In this document: positions 26,586 through 34,469 of the stretch, piece after piece
Numbering within the stretch: position 1 is the first letter of the stretch
Layout of the letters: the number at the start of each line of letters is the position of its first letter
NCBI RefSeq assembly: GCF_014145675.1
Contig: NZ_JACGZW010000008.1
Span: 434,001 to 498,000 of the forward strand
From: Amycolatopsis dendrobii
Lineage (GTDB): Bacteria > Actinomycetota > Actinomycetes > Mycobacteriales > Pseudonocardiaceae
DNA length: 64,000 bases
Direction: 5' to 3'
Program-made: the position numbers and the translations under genes
The notes under the pieces: model-generated
Seen by the model: the letters and a program-made list of their open reading frames with translations, nothing else
Told to the model about the DNA's origin: nothing
Database searches by the model: none

Positions 26586-27051
26586 CCGGCTCTTCGCGCT
26601 TCGCGAAGACCACCCAGCGCATCACCGAGTACATGAACACGCCCTCGCACGCCCCGGCGATCAGCCGCGACAGGTGGTACTCGACGCCCAGTGCGGCCAG
26701 TCCGGCGCCCAGCCCGAGCAAAAACGCCACGTAGTTCACCGCGATCGCCGCCGCGTACAGCACCGCCTGGCGGCCCACCGGCGCGTGCGAACGGAAGTTG
26801 AGCGCGCGGTTCAGCACGAAGCTCAGCCCGAACGCGACCACGTACGCGATGCTGATCGACAGCCACACCGGCCACTTGAGCCCGCCGTGGAACAGCGTCA
26901 GCAGCAACAGGTCAACGCCGAAAGTGAAGCCGTTGATCACCGCGAAACCGAGAAAACTCGGCGCGACGATCCGCGGCAATCCGAACGGCAGAACGCGCAC
27001 GACGGCGGCGCACAGCCCGGCGAAACGGTCGGCGATCGGCACCTCAGGCAC
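26575..27051 (-). CDS. GtrA-family membrane protein
   Basis: A 158-aa protein with four membrane helices typical of GtrA/DPMS-like proteins, which help flip or use polyprenyl-linked sugars during cell-wall or O-antigen glycosylation. The conserved FGLSFVLNRALNFRS lies after helix 2 and RWVVF near the end. The GTG at 27051 has CAGGAT 7 nt upstream (leaderless type); a second GTG nine bases downstream, at 27042, is possible. It overlaps the GNAT gene tail to tail by 11 bp. No glycosyltransferase gene is adjacent, so its partner is not obvious. Confidence 0.85.
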   Translation of the reverse strand: MPEVPIADRFAGLCAAVVRVLPFGLPRIVAPSFLGFAVINGFTFGVDLLLLTLFHGGLKWPVWLSISIAYVVAFGLSFVLNRALNFRSHAPVGRQAVLYAAAIAVNYVAFLLGLGAGLAALGVEYHLSRLIAGACEGVFMYSVMRWVVFAKREEPVSV

Positions 27052-27143
27052 CTGCCCGATCCTGGCAGCGGAAGGTGTCCGAGACCGGTCGGCCAGGTGA
27101 TCTTCTGGGGTTGGCTCCCGGGGAAAGAGTGGGGTTAGCCCCC

Positions 27144-27171
27144 GTGATCTTTTCGTGATGGCTGATAGCTT
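27144..27171 (+). promoter_or_regulatory. Possible promoter for the VTT-domain gene
   Basis: GTGATC (27144-27149) and TAGCTT (27166-27171) are 16 bp apart, placing a start site near 27178. This supports translation from the ATG at 27205 with GGGGG before it, not from the GTG at 27175. Confidence 0.4.
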
Positions 27172-27204
27172 GGAGTGAGCGGGGACACGGACGGGGGTGG
27201 CGCG

Positions 27205-27720
27205 ATGGGATGGGTGCTCCTGACCCTCGGCGTCGCCTTCGGCTCGGCGATCGTGCCGCTGATCAACGCCGAACTCTTCGTCATCGGCCTCTGCGCGAGC
27301 CAGCACAGCGTGCACTGGCTGTGGCTGGGCGGCGCGGTCGCGGTCGGGCAGATCGCCGGGAAACTGCTGTACTACCTGGCCGCGCGCGGCTCGATCCGGC
27401 TGCCGAAGTTCCTGCACGACCGGCTGCACCGCGAACGCCCGCTGACGCCGCGGCGGGTCCGCTGGCAGCTGCGCACCAAGCTGGTCCGCGGCAAGATCGA
27501 GGCGCTGCGCGAACGCTGCCAGCGCCATCCGCACTGGATGACCGGCACGTACGGGGTCAGCTCGCTCGTCGGGCTGCCCCCGTTCATGGCGACGAGCGTG
27601 CTCGCCGGGATGGTCCGGATGCGGCTGTCGACGTTCCTCGCCGCGGGGCTGGCCGGACGGTGGGTGCGGTTCAGCTTGCTGGCGGCGTCGCCCGCGATGT
27701 TCGCCGGGTGGCTGCAGTAA
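27205..27720 (+). CDS. Small VTT/DedA-like (SNARE-associated) membrane protein
   Basis: A 171-aa membrane protein. The N-terminal segment ending IVPLINAELFVIGLCA and the re-entrant-like GQIAGKLLYYLAARG resemble the VTT/DedA core. A basic cytoplasmic loop follows (RRVRWQLRTKLVRGKIEALRER split by charged runs), then GLPPFMATSVLAGMVRMRL and a last helix. Family members work as lipid scramblases or in membrane homeostasis. The ATG at 27205 is preferred on the GGGGG site 7 nt upstream; the GTG at 27175 would add ten residues. Confidence 0.75.
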   Translation: MGWVLLTLGVAFGSAIVPLINAELFVIGLCASQHSVHWLWLGGAVAVGQIAGKLLYYLAARGSIRLPKFLHDRLHRERPLTPRRVRWQLRTKLVRGKIEALRERCQRHPHWMTGTYGVSSLVGLPPFMATSVLAGMVRMRLSTFLAAGLAGRWVRFSLLAASPAMFAGWLQ

Positions 27721-27739
27721 ACCGGCTAGAAGTCCTGCG

Positions 27740-28189
27740 TTACTTGCGCTCCGCCGCTTCCAGTTCGATCGCCTTGCGCATAGTCGCCCGCGCCCGCCGC
27801 CGGTCGCCCGCGATGTCGTACGCGTACGCCAGCCGGTACCAGGGCCGCCAGTTCTCCTGGTCCGCCTCGACTTCCGCGCGCCGCTGATCGAACCACGCGT
27901 CCGCGGCGTCGCGGTCCACGCGACCGGACGGGCGGCGCGGCAGGTCCGACACGTCCGGGAGACCGCCCTCGGCGTCCAGCCGCCGCGACAGCCGCTGGAT
28001 CTGCATGCCGGACCGCCAGGTCACCACGACGATCCACACGCCCAGCAGCGGCAGCAGGAACACGCCGATGCCCAGCGCGATCCCGGCCGGCGTCCCGGTG
28101 CCGAGCAGCGCCACGGCCCGGTCCGCCAGCAGGACCAGGTACACCACCAGCGCCGCCGTCATCAGCAGCGCGAAATTGCGCGCTTTCAC
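27740..28189 (-). CDS. Small two-span membrane protein with TPR-like tail
   Basis: A 149-aa protein: two hydrophobic segments (about 8-28 and 36-58), then a cytoplasmic tail ending in a helical pair, ENWRPWYRLAYAYDIAGD followed by RRRARATMRKAIELE, which has the look of one tetratricopeptide unit. The GTG start overlaps the dapB stop as GTGA, so it is translationally coupled to dapB at the end of the pnp-pepR-dapB series. Function unknown. Confidence 0.75.
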   Translation of the reverse strand: MKARNFALLMTAALVVYLVLLADRAVALLGTGTPAGIALGIGVFLLPLLGVWIVVVTWRSGMQIQRLSRRLDAEGGLPDVSDLPRRPSGRVDRDAADAWFDQRRAEVEADQENWRPWYRLAYAYDIAGDRRRARATMRKAIELEAAERK

Positions 28190-28935
28190 AGGTCGAGCAC
28201 GTTCTCCAGGCCGACCGTCAGGCCGGGACGCGACACCACCGAGCGCACGCCGAGCAGCACGCCCGGCATGAACGACGTCCGGTCCAGCGAATCGTGCCGG
28301 ATGGTCAGGGTCTCGCCCTCGCCGCCGAACAGGATTTCCTCGTGCGCCACCAGACCCGGCAGCCGGACGGAGTGCACGTGGACGTCCTCGACGGAGGCGC
28401 CGCGGGCACCGTCCAATTCGGACGTCGTGGCGTCCGGGCCCGGCGTGACCCCGGCGGAAGCGCGGGCCTGCGCGATCATCCGCGCGGTGTGCGCGGCGGT
28501 GCCGGACGGGGCGTCGGCCTTGCGGTTGTGGTGCAGTTCGATGATTTCGGCCGAGGCGTAGAACTTCGCCGCCTGCGCCGCGAACCGCATCGCGAGCACC
28601 GCGCCCAGCGCGAAGTTCGGGGCGATCAGCACGCCCACCGACGGCTTGTCCGCCAGCAGGCCGCGCAGTTCGGCCAGCCGCTCCTCGCTGAAGCCGGTGG
28701 TGCCGACGACCGCGTGCCGGTCGTGCGCGATCAGCCAGCGCAGGTTGTCCATCACCGCGTCCGGATGCGTGAAGTCCACGACCACCTGGGCGTTCTCGAG
28801 CGCGGCGAAATCGTCGCCCGCGTCGAGCGCGGCCACCAGTTCCTGGTCCGCGGCGCCTTCCACGGCTTTCACCACGGTGGCGCCCATGCGGCCGCGTGCG
28901 CCCAGCACGCCGACGCGGATCGGGGACTCGGTCAT
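28186..28935 (-). CDS. dapB: 4-hydroxy-tetrahydrodipicolinate reductase
   Basis: NAD(P)H-dependent reductase acting after dapA in lysine/diaminopimelate synthesis. Visible are the N-terminal Rossmann motif GVLGARGRMG (residues 9-18), the active-site block ELHHNRKADAPSGTA near 130-144, and GTTGF near 79. The 249-aa length is normal. ATG overlaps the pepR stop as ATGA and the stop overlaps the next gene as GTGA, a tightly coupled run. Confidence 0.95.
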   Translation of the reverse strand: MTESPIRVGVLGARGRMGATVVKAVEGAADQELVAALDAGDDFAALENAQVVVDFTHPDAVMDNLRWLIAHDRHAVVGTTGFSEERLAELRGLLADKPSVGVLIAPNFALGAVLAMRFAAQAAKFYASAEIIELHHNRKADAPSGTAAHTARMIAQARASAGVTPGPDATTSELDGARGASVEDVHVHSVRLPGLVAHEEILFGGEGETLTIRHDSLDRTSFMPGVLLGVRSVVSRPGLTVGLENVLDL

Positions 28936-30296
28936 GACGCGATCACCTCGTGCAGATCGTCCGGCAGGTCGTCGGCGTGAGCGTACGGCCCCACCACCGC
29001 CGCGGACGACACCCCGCCGGGGCGCCGCAGCAGAGTGCGAGCGAGCGCACACACGTCTTCGGTCGTGACCGCGTCGATCCGCGCGATCGTGTCGTCCACG
29101 CCCAGGTACCGGGCGTAGTTCAGCTCGTTCTTGCCGATCCGGGACATCCGCGACGACGTGTCCTCCAGGCCCAGCACGAGCCCGCCGCGCAGCTGCCCCT
29201 TGGCGCGCGCGACCTCGGCGTCGGTGAGCCCGTCCGCGGCGACGCCGTCGAGCACCTCGCGGATCACTCCGGCGACCTGGCCCAGCCGCTCCGGCTGACA
29301 GCCCGCGTACACCGACATGTGCCCGAGATCGGCGTAGCTCGCCACCGACGAATACACCTGGTACGCCAGGCCCCGGCGTTCGCGGATCTCCTGGAACAGG
29401 CGGGAACTCATGCCGCCGCCGAGCGCCGCGTTGAGCACCGACAGCGTGAACCGGCGCTCGTCGTGCCGCGGCAGGGCGCGGAAACCGAGCATCACGTGCG
29501 CCTGCTCGGTGTCGTCCGGGTGCAGCGCCAGCTTCGGCACCGTCTTCAGCCGCGCGCGGCCGGACCGCGGCGCGACCGGCGTCGCGGTGCCGCCGAGGCG
29601 GTCCTTCAGCGCGCGCTTGACCAGCCGCAGAACCTGGCCGTGTTCGACGTTCCCGGCGACCGCGAGCACCATCCGCGGCAGGGTGTAGCGACGGCGGTAG
29701 AAGCCGCGCAGCGCGACCGGCGACATCTCGGTGATGGACTTTTCCGTGCCCAGCACCGGACGGCCCAGCGGGTGGTCGCCGAGGATCGCGCTGACGAACT
29801 CCTCGTGCAGCAGGTCTTCCGGGTCGTCGTCGCGCATCGCGATCTCTTCGAGGACGACGCTGCGTTCCATGTCCATATCGCGGTCCGTGCACTGGGCTTC
29901 GAAGACCACGTCGGTGACGAGGTCGAGCGCCAGCGGCAGGTCCGCGTCCAGGACCTGGGCGTAGTAGCAGGTGTGCTCTTTCGCGGTGAAGGCGTTGAAT
30001 TCGCCGCCGACCGCGTCGATCTCTTCCGCGATCTGAGTGGCGTCGCGATGGGCGGTTCCCTTGAACAGCAAGTGTTCCAGGTAGTGTGCCGCGCCCGCGA
30101 CCGGCGACGGCTCGTCCCGCGAACCGACCCCGACCCACAGCCCGACCGTCGCCGACCGGGACGCGGGGACGTGCTCGGTGATCACCCGCAGGCCGCCGGG
30201 AAGAACACTCCGCTTGACGACCGCACCGTCCGAAGTGGACTCGAGCGTACGGGTGGTGCCGACGGGCTGCTCGTGCCCGGAAACCTGCCGTGCCAA
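28932..30296 (-). CDS. pepR: M16-family zinc metallopeptidase (PepR type)
   Basis: A 454-aa processing-peptidase-like enzyme. The inverted zinc motif HxxEH is HYLEH near residue 72, with the distal Glu in the ELNAFT-like block VGGEFNAFTAKEHTCYY. The N-terminal active half and the C-terminal inactive half (SVLNAALGGGMSSRLFQEIRE) are both present. I place the start at TTG 30296 because AAAGGA is 5 nt upstream; a longer frame would run through the palindromic repeat. The order pnp-pepR-dapB matches other actinobacteria. Confidence 0.9.
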   Translation of the reverse strand: MARQVSGHEQPVGTTRTLESTSDGAVVKRSVLPGGLRVITEHVPASRSATVGLWVGVGSRDEPSPVAGAAHYLEHLLFKGTAHRDATQIAEEIDAVGGEFNAFTAKEHTCYYAQVLDADLPLALDLVTDVVFEAQCTDRDMDMERSVVLEEIAMRDDDPEDLLHEEFVSAILGDHPLGRPVLGTEKSITEMSPVALRGFYRRRYTLPRMVLAVAGNVEHGQVLRLVKRALKDRLGGTATPVAPRSGRARLKTVPKLALHPDDTEQAHVMLGFRALPRHDERRFTLSVLNAALGGGMSSRLFQEIRERRGLAYQVYSSVASYADLGHMSVYAGCQPERLGQVAGVIREVLDGVAADGLTDAEVARAKGQLRGGLVLGLEDTSSRMSRIGKNELNYARYLGVDDTIARIDAVTTEDVCALARTLLRRPGGVSSAAVVGPYAHADDLPDDLHEVIAS

Positions 30297-30316
30297 TGCA
30301 ATCCTTTGCTCACGTG

Positions 30317-30409
30317 CATCGAGGGCCTCCCACCCTGGCTCGTGAGCGGCATGCCGGTTAGAACCGGCATGCCGCTCACGAGCCACCTCGGGTCAGGAGG
30401 CCCTCGATG
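30317..30409. repeat. Nested 93-bp inverted repeat containing palindrome copy 2
   Basis: The inner palindrome at 30336-30385 has perfect 23-bp arms (TGGCTCGTGAGCGG... and its complement) around a TAGA loop, and belongs to the five-copy family. Outside it, CATCGAGGGCCTCC (30317-30330) and GGAGGCCCTCGATG (30396-30409) form a second perfect 14-bp pair. The whole lies between the pnp stop and the pepR ribosome-binding site, so readthrough RNA from pnp would fold into a very long stem. Confidence 0.85.
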
Positions 30410-30423
30410 GAACTGCGGGTGCC

Positions 30424-32673
30424 TTACTTGGCTTCGGCGGTCTCGGCCGGAGCGGCGTCGCCTTCAGCCGGCTTCGCGGCGTCTTCTTCCTTGACGACGA
30501 TCAGGCTGATCTTGCCGCGGTTGTCGATGTCGGCGATCTCGACGCGGATCTTGTCGCCGACGTTCACCACGTCCTCGACCTTCGCGATCCGCTTGCCGTT
30601 GCCCAGCTTCGAGATGTGCACGAGGCCGTCCTTGCCCGGCAGCAGCGAGACGAACGCGCCGAACGCGGCCGTCTTCACCACGGTGCCCAGGAAGCGCTCG
30701 CCGACCTTCGGCAGCTGCGGGTTGGCGATGGCGTTGATCTTGCCGATCGCCGCCTCCGCCGACGGGCCGTCGGCCGCGCCCACGTAGATCGTGCCGTCGT
30801 CCTCGATCGAGATGTCGGCGCCGGTCTCCTCGGTGATCGAGTTGATCATCTTGCCCTTCGGCCCGATCACCTCGCCGATCTTGTCGACCGGGATCTTCAC
30901 CGACGTGACGCGCGGGGCGTACGGGCTCATCTCGTCCGGGCCGTCGATCGCCTCGGCGATGACTTCCAGGATGGTGAGGCGAGCGTCCTTCGCCTGCTTC
31001 AGCGCGGCCGCGAGCACCTCGGACGGGATGCCGTCCAGCTTGGTGTCCAGCTGCAGCGCGGTGATGATGTCCTTCGTGCCGGCGACCTTGAAGTCCATGT
31101 CGCCCAGCGCGTCCTCGGCGCCGAGGATGTCGGTCAGCGCGACGTAACGCGTCTCGCCGTCGACCTCGTCGGACACCAGGCCCATGGCGATGCCCGCGAC
31201 CGGCGCCTTCAGCGGCACGCCGGCGTTGAACAGGCCCATGGTGGACGCGCAGACCGAGCCCATCGAGGTGGAGCCGTTGGAGCCCAGCGCCTCGGAGACC
31301 TGGCGGATCGCGTACGGGAACTCGTCCCGCTTCGGCAGCACCGGGACCAGGGCGCGCTCGGCGAGCATGCCGTGGCCGATCTCGCGCCGCTTCGGCGAAC
31401 CGACGCGGCCGGTCTCGCCGGTGGAGAAGGGCGGGAAGTTGTAGTGGTGCAGGTAGCGCTTCGTCGTCTCCGGGGAGAGCGAGTCGATCTGCTGCTCCAT
31501 GCGGAGCATGTTCAGCGTGGTGATGCCCAGGATCTGGGTCTCGCCGCGCTCGAACAGCGCCGAACCGTGCGCCCGCGGGACCACGGCGACCTCGGCCGAG
31601 AGCTGGCGGATGTCGGTCAGGCCGCGGCCGTCCATCCGGATCTTCTCGGTGAGGACGCGGGTGCGCATGATCTTCTTGGTCAGCGCCTTGAACGCACCGC
31701 CGACCTCCTTGTCGCGGCCCTCGAAGGCTTCGCCCTCGCCGAGGCCGAGCTTCTCCAGGACGGCGGCCTTGACCTCGTCGGTCGCGGCGTCGCGCTCCTG
31801 CTTGCCGGCGATCTGCAGCGCCTTGGCCAGCTCGTCGGACGCGATCGCGGCGACGGCCTCGTAGATGTCCGGCTGGTAGGCCGGGTACAGCGGGAACTCG
31901 CCGGTCGGCTTCGCGGCGTCGGCGGCCAGGCGCTGCTGCGCCTCGCACAGCACGCGGATGAACGGCTTCGCGGCCTCGAGGCCCTGCGCGACGGTGGTCT
32001 CGTCCGGCGCGGTGCCGCCGGCGGCGATCAGGTCGAGCGTGTGCTCGGTGCCCTCGGCCTCGACCATCATGATGGCGACGTCGTCACCGACGATGCGGCC
32101 AGCGACCACCATGTTGAAGGTGGCCTTCTCGAGCTGCGGCCAGGTCGGGAACGCGACCCACTGGCCCTCGATCAGCGCGACGCGCACGCCGCCGACCGGG
32201 CCGGAGAACGGCAGGCCGGCGATCTGGGTGGAGGCCGACGCGGCGTTGATCGCCAGCACGTCGTACGGGTCGTCCGGGTTGAGGCTCTGGACGGTGATGA
32301 CGACCTGGATCTCGTTGCGGAGGCCGTCGGCGAAGGACGGGCGCAGCGGGCGGTCGATCAGGCGGGCGGTGAGGATCGCGTCGGTCGACGGGCGGCCCTC
32401 GCGGCGGAAGAACGCGCCGGGGATGCGTCCGGCGGCGTACATCCGCTCCTCGACGTCCACGGTCAGCGGGAAGAAGTCGAAGTGCTCCTTCGGGTGCTTC
32501 GACGCCGTGGTCGCCGACAGCAGCATGGTCTCTTCGTCCAGGTACGCGACGACGGCGCCGGCGGCCTGCTTGGCGAGCCGGCCGGTCTCGAACCGGACGG
32601 TGCGGGTGCCGAACCGGCCGTTGTCCAGAACGGCTTCGGTCTCGAACACGGTGACTCCGGTGGAGTCGGTCAT
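30424..32673 (-). CDS. pnp: Polyribonucleotide nucleotidyltransferase (PNPase)
   Basis: A 749-aa phosphorolytic 3'-to-5' exoribonuclease (GpsI in mycobacteria). Two RNase PH-like halves are separated by a helical domain, with the active second-half blocks GERGETQILG-like and FPPFSTGETGRVGSPKRREIGHG. The KH domain (VIGPKGKMINSITEETG, near 590-625) and S1 domain (near 657-725) follow, and the tail is Glu/Ala-rich. Good AAAGAGGAG site before the ATG. It follows rpsO, the classic rpsO-pnp order. Confidence 0.96.
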   Translation of the reverse strand: MTDSTGVTVFETEAVLDNGRFGTRTVRFETGRLAKQAAGAVVAYLDEETMLLSATTASKHPKEHFDFFPLTVDVEERMYAAGRIPGAFFRREGRPSTDAILTARLIDRPLRPSFADGLRNEIQVVITVQSLNPDDPYDVLAINAASASTQIAGLPFSGPVGGVRVALIEGQWVAFPTWPQLEKATFNMVVAGRIVGDDVAIMMVEAEGTEHTLDLIAAGGTAPDETTVAQGLEAAKPFIRVLCEAQQRLAADAAKPTGEFPLYPAYQPDIYEAVAAIASDELAKALQIAGKQERDAATDEVKAAVLEKLGLGEGEAFEGRDKEVGGAFKALTKKIMRTRVLTEKIRMDGRGLTDIRQLSAEVAVVPRAHGSALFERGETQILGITTLNMLRMEQQIDSLSPETTKRYLHHYNFPPFSTGETGRVGSPKRREIGHGMLAERALVPVLPKRDEFPYAIRQVSEALGSNGSTSMGSVCASTMGLFNAGVPLKAPVAGIAMGLVSDEVDGETRYVALTDILGAEDALGDMDFKVAGTKDIITALQLDTKLDGIPSEVLAAALKQAKDARLTILEVIAEAIDGPDEMSPYAPRVTSVKIPVDKIGEVIGPKGKMINSITEETGADISIEDDGTIYVGAADGPSAEAAIGKINAIANPQLPKVGERFLGTVVKTAAFGAFVSLLPGKDGLVHISKLGNGKRIAKVEDVVNVGDKIRVEIADIDNRGKISLIVVKEEDAAKPAEGDAAPAETAEAK

Positions 32674-32870
32674 ATGGTCAATCTCCTCTTTGGTTCCTTC
32701 GTACGGCGAGAGTCTCCCACTGTGGGACCCGGTTCGCCCGAGGACGCTCGAGGAGGTGTGAGGCCGGTCTTCGATCGAAGCCCCCGGGTCCGTTGCCCGG
32801 GAACCACTACCGAGGACCGGCGAGATCGTTCCTCCAGCGCGCTCGCGCCGTGTGGGGGTGTGCTTGCGGC

Positions 32871-32900
32871 GAGGGGGAGCGGCCGAAGCCGCTCCCCCTC
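32871..32900 (-). terminator. UUCG-capped hairpin after rpsO
   Basis: Perfect 13-bp arms (GAGGGGGAGCGGC and complement) close a tetraloop that reads TTCG on the minus strand, in the very stable C(UUCG)G arrangement. It begins 9 bp after the rpsO stop. No T run follows. It could end rpsO transcripts, or protect their 3' ends while some transcription continues into pnp. Confidence 0.65.
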
Positions 32901-32909
32901 GTCAGCACG

Positions 32910-33179
32910 CTATCGGCGCAGGCCGAGACGCTTGATCAGGTCGCGGTACCGCGCCACGTCCACCTTTTCCGTGTAGTTCAGCAGCCGGCGGCGACGGCCG
33001 ACCAGCAGCAGGAGACCGCGACGGGAGTGGTGGTCGTGCTTGTGGGTCTTGAGGTGTTCGGTGAGGCCGATGATCCGCTTGGTCAGCAGCGCGACCTGGG
33101 CCTCGGGGGATCCGGTGTCCGAGTCGTGCAGCCCGTACTCGGCGAGGATCGTCTTCTTCTCTTCGGTGGACAGCGCCAC
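32910..33179 (-). CDS. rpsO: 30S ribosomal protein uS15
   Basis: An 89-aa primary 16S rRNA-binding protein of the small-subunit platform. The family pattern LTKRIIGLTEHLKTHKHDHHSRRGL, read in two parts, and the C-terminal YRDLIKRLGLR are intact, and the length is exact. The GTG start has AAGGAG 8 nt upstream. It is followed by a strong UUCG hairpin and then pnp. Confidence 0.97.
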   Translation of the reverse strand: MALSTEEKKTILAEYGLHDSDTGSPEAQVALLTKRIIGLTEHLKTHKHDHHSRRGLLLLVGRRRRLLNYTEKVDVARYRDLIKRLGLRR

Positions 33180-33343
33180 TGGTGGTGCTCCTTGTGCATC
33201 TAGTGCCGTGAGGCCCGTACCGCGCCACGCGGCCGGGTGAGCCGGTCACGGCCGCCACGGACTGCAGCCGGACCCGGTTATGGAGGTTACCAGCCGGTTG
33301 AACTGCGGCTTCCGGCGCGTGGGGCTAGCCGGGCAGCACGGGT

Positions 33344-33826
33344 TCACCCGCGTCGCAGCGGCCAGGACCGCAGCGTGCGGTATGGGGCGCCGCCGCCCAT
33401 CAGCTCCACCCGGTCCGCGGTCCAGACGCGGCTGCGGAAACCGGCCAGCTGTTCCGTCCACTCCGTCGGCGGCTGCGTGCGGGAGCAGCGCGCCAGCGTC
33501 AGGTGCGGCCGGTAGGGACGGTCCTCGCCGGAGCCCAGGGTCGCGGCCGCGGCGAGATCGGCCAGGTCCTCCCCTGCCACTCCCAACCACAGCACTCCCG
33601 GGAATGTTCCCGAACCGGAGAGCCGGACGTCAACGGATTTTCGGCCGTCGAGCGCCCGGTCGAGGAAGGCGCCGTATTCGGCGGGGTCGACCTCGCCGTA
33701 GAAGGCCAGCGTGATGTGCCAGCCGGCCGGATCGGACCAGCGCAAAAGCCGGTCCCTGCCGCCGAGGGCGCCAGCCACTTCCGCCGCGACGTCGGCGGGC
33801 GGGCGCAGCGCGGAGAACAGCCGCAT
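33344..33826 (-). CDS. thpR: RNA 2',3'-cyclic phosphodiesterase ThpR
   Basis: A 160-aa 2H phosphoesterase that opens 2',3'-cyclic phosphates on RNA. The two catalytic HxTL motifs are HITLAF near residue 37 and HLTLAR near residue 108. The N-terminal MRLFSALRPP is typical. ATG starts 3 bp after the stop of the HTH gene, so the pair is probably co-transcribed. Length is on the short side but complete. Confidence 0.9.
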   Translation of the reverse strand: MRLFSALRPPADVAAEVAGALGGRDRLLRWSDPAGWHITLAFYGEVDPAEYGAFLDRALDGRKSVDVRLSGSGTFPGVLWLGVAGEDLADLAAAATLGSGEDRPYRPHLTLARCSRTQPPTEWTEQLAGFRSRVWTADRVELMGGGAPYRTLRSWPLRRG

Positions 33827-33829
33827 CGG

Positions 33830-34306
33830 CTACTGGCCCGAGGCTCCCGCGCGGCGGAGCAGGTCGGCGATCGCCGGGAAATCCTCGTCGAGCAGTTTCG
33901 CCGCTTCGGCCAGGTTCTCGTCCTCGGCGATGTCCCGGATGCCCGCGAGCAGGACCTTCTCGTCCGAGCTGACCGGGATGTTGTCGCGGCCGACGGTGGG
34001 CCGCGAGTCGCGCACGTCCTCCAGCGCGGCCTGCATCGCGTCGCGGTCGCCCGCGGCGACCTCGGGCACCAGGATCTTGCGCTCGAGCATGATCATCCTG
34101 GCCAGCACGACCGGATTGCCGATCTTCGCCCGCCGCCCGCTCATCACCTGGCTCAGCATCGGCGCGCTGATCCCCAGCACCTCGGCCAGGAACGCCTGCG
34201 ACACGTCGAAGGCCACCACCAGCCTGCGCACCCGATCGCCCAGCGGCTCCCCGTACCACTCCCGCTGCAGCGCGATGTTCCGCTGGACGATCTTGTGGTC
34301 CTCCAC
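33830..34306 (-). CDS. Helix-turn-helix (XRE-like) DNA-binding protein
   Basis: A 158-aa protein. Residues 25-60 form a helix-turn-helix: VRRLVVAFDVSQAFLAEVLG, then ISAPMLSQVMSGRRAKIGNP, as in XRE/Cro regulators. The C-terminal half is helical and acidic (VLLAGIRDIAEDENLAEAAKLLDEDF). The GTG has GGAG about 5 nt upstream. It lies between ribF and thpR and is almost fused to thpR, suggesting it controls or senses a related RNA or flavin process, but this is inference. It carries no enzymatic or ligand domain I recognise. Confidence 0.8.
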   Translation of the reverse strand: MEDHKIVQRNIALQREWYGEPLGDRVRRLVVAFDVSQAFLAEVLGISAPMLSQVMSGRRAKIGNPVVLARMIMLERKILVPEVAAGDRDAMQAALEDVRDSRPTVGRDNIPVSSDEKVLLAGIRDIAEDENLAEAAKLLDEDFPAIADLLRRAGASGQ

Positions 34307-34337
34307 CTAGCTCCGCTCCCCTAGCGCTGTCGTCCCG

Positions 34338-34390
34338 CGGCCCGGTGCTGCCGGCCCACTTCGCTTCCCCGGCCCGGCGCCGCCGGCCCA
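34338..34390. repeat. Short imperfect direct repeat upstream of the HTH gene
   Basis: Two copies of about 21 bp, CGGCCCGGTGCTGCCGGCCC at 34338 and CGGCCCGGCGCCGCCGGCCC at 34370, spaced 32 bp apart and differing at two positions. Each copy is itself partly palindromic. They could be operator sites for the HTH protein or hairpin-forming spacer. Confidence 0.45.
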
Positions 34391-34435
34391 TCTTGCCACT
34401 CCGGACGCCCCCGCCGGGCCGGAACGCCCGATTCG

Positions 34436-34459
34436 CCCCGGGCCGGTCCTGTCCCGGGG
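34436..34459 (-). terminator. Possible hairpin terminator after ribF
   Basis: CCCCGGG (34436-34442) and CCCGGGG (34453-34459) form a 7-bp stem with a 10-nt loop, 11 bp beyond the ribF stop on the minus strand. No T tract. Weak evidence in such GC-rich DNA. Confidence 0.35.
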
Positions 34460-34469
34460 GCGGGCCCGC

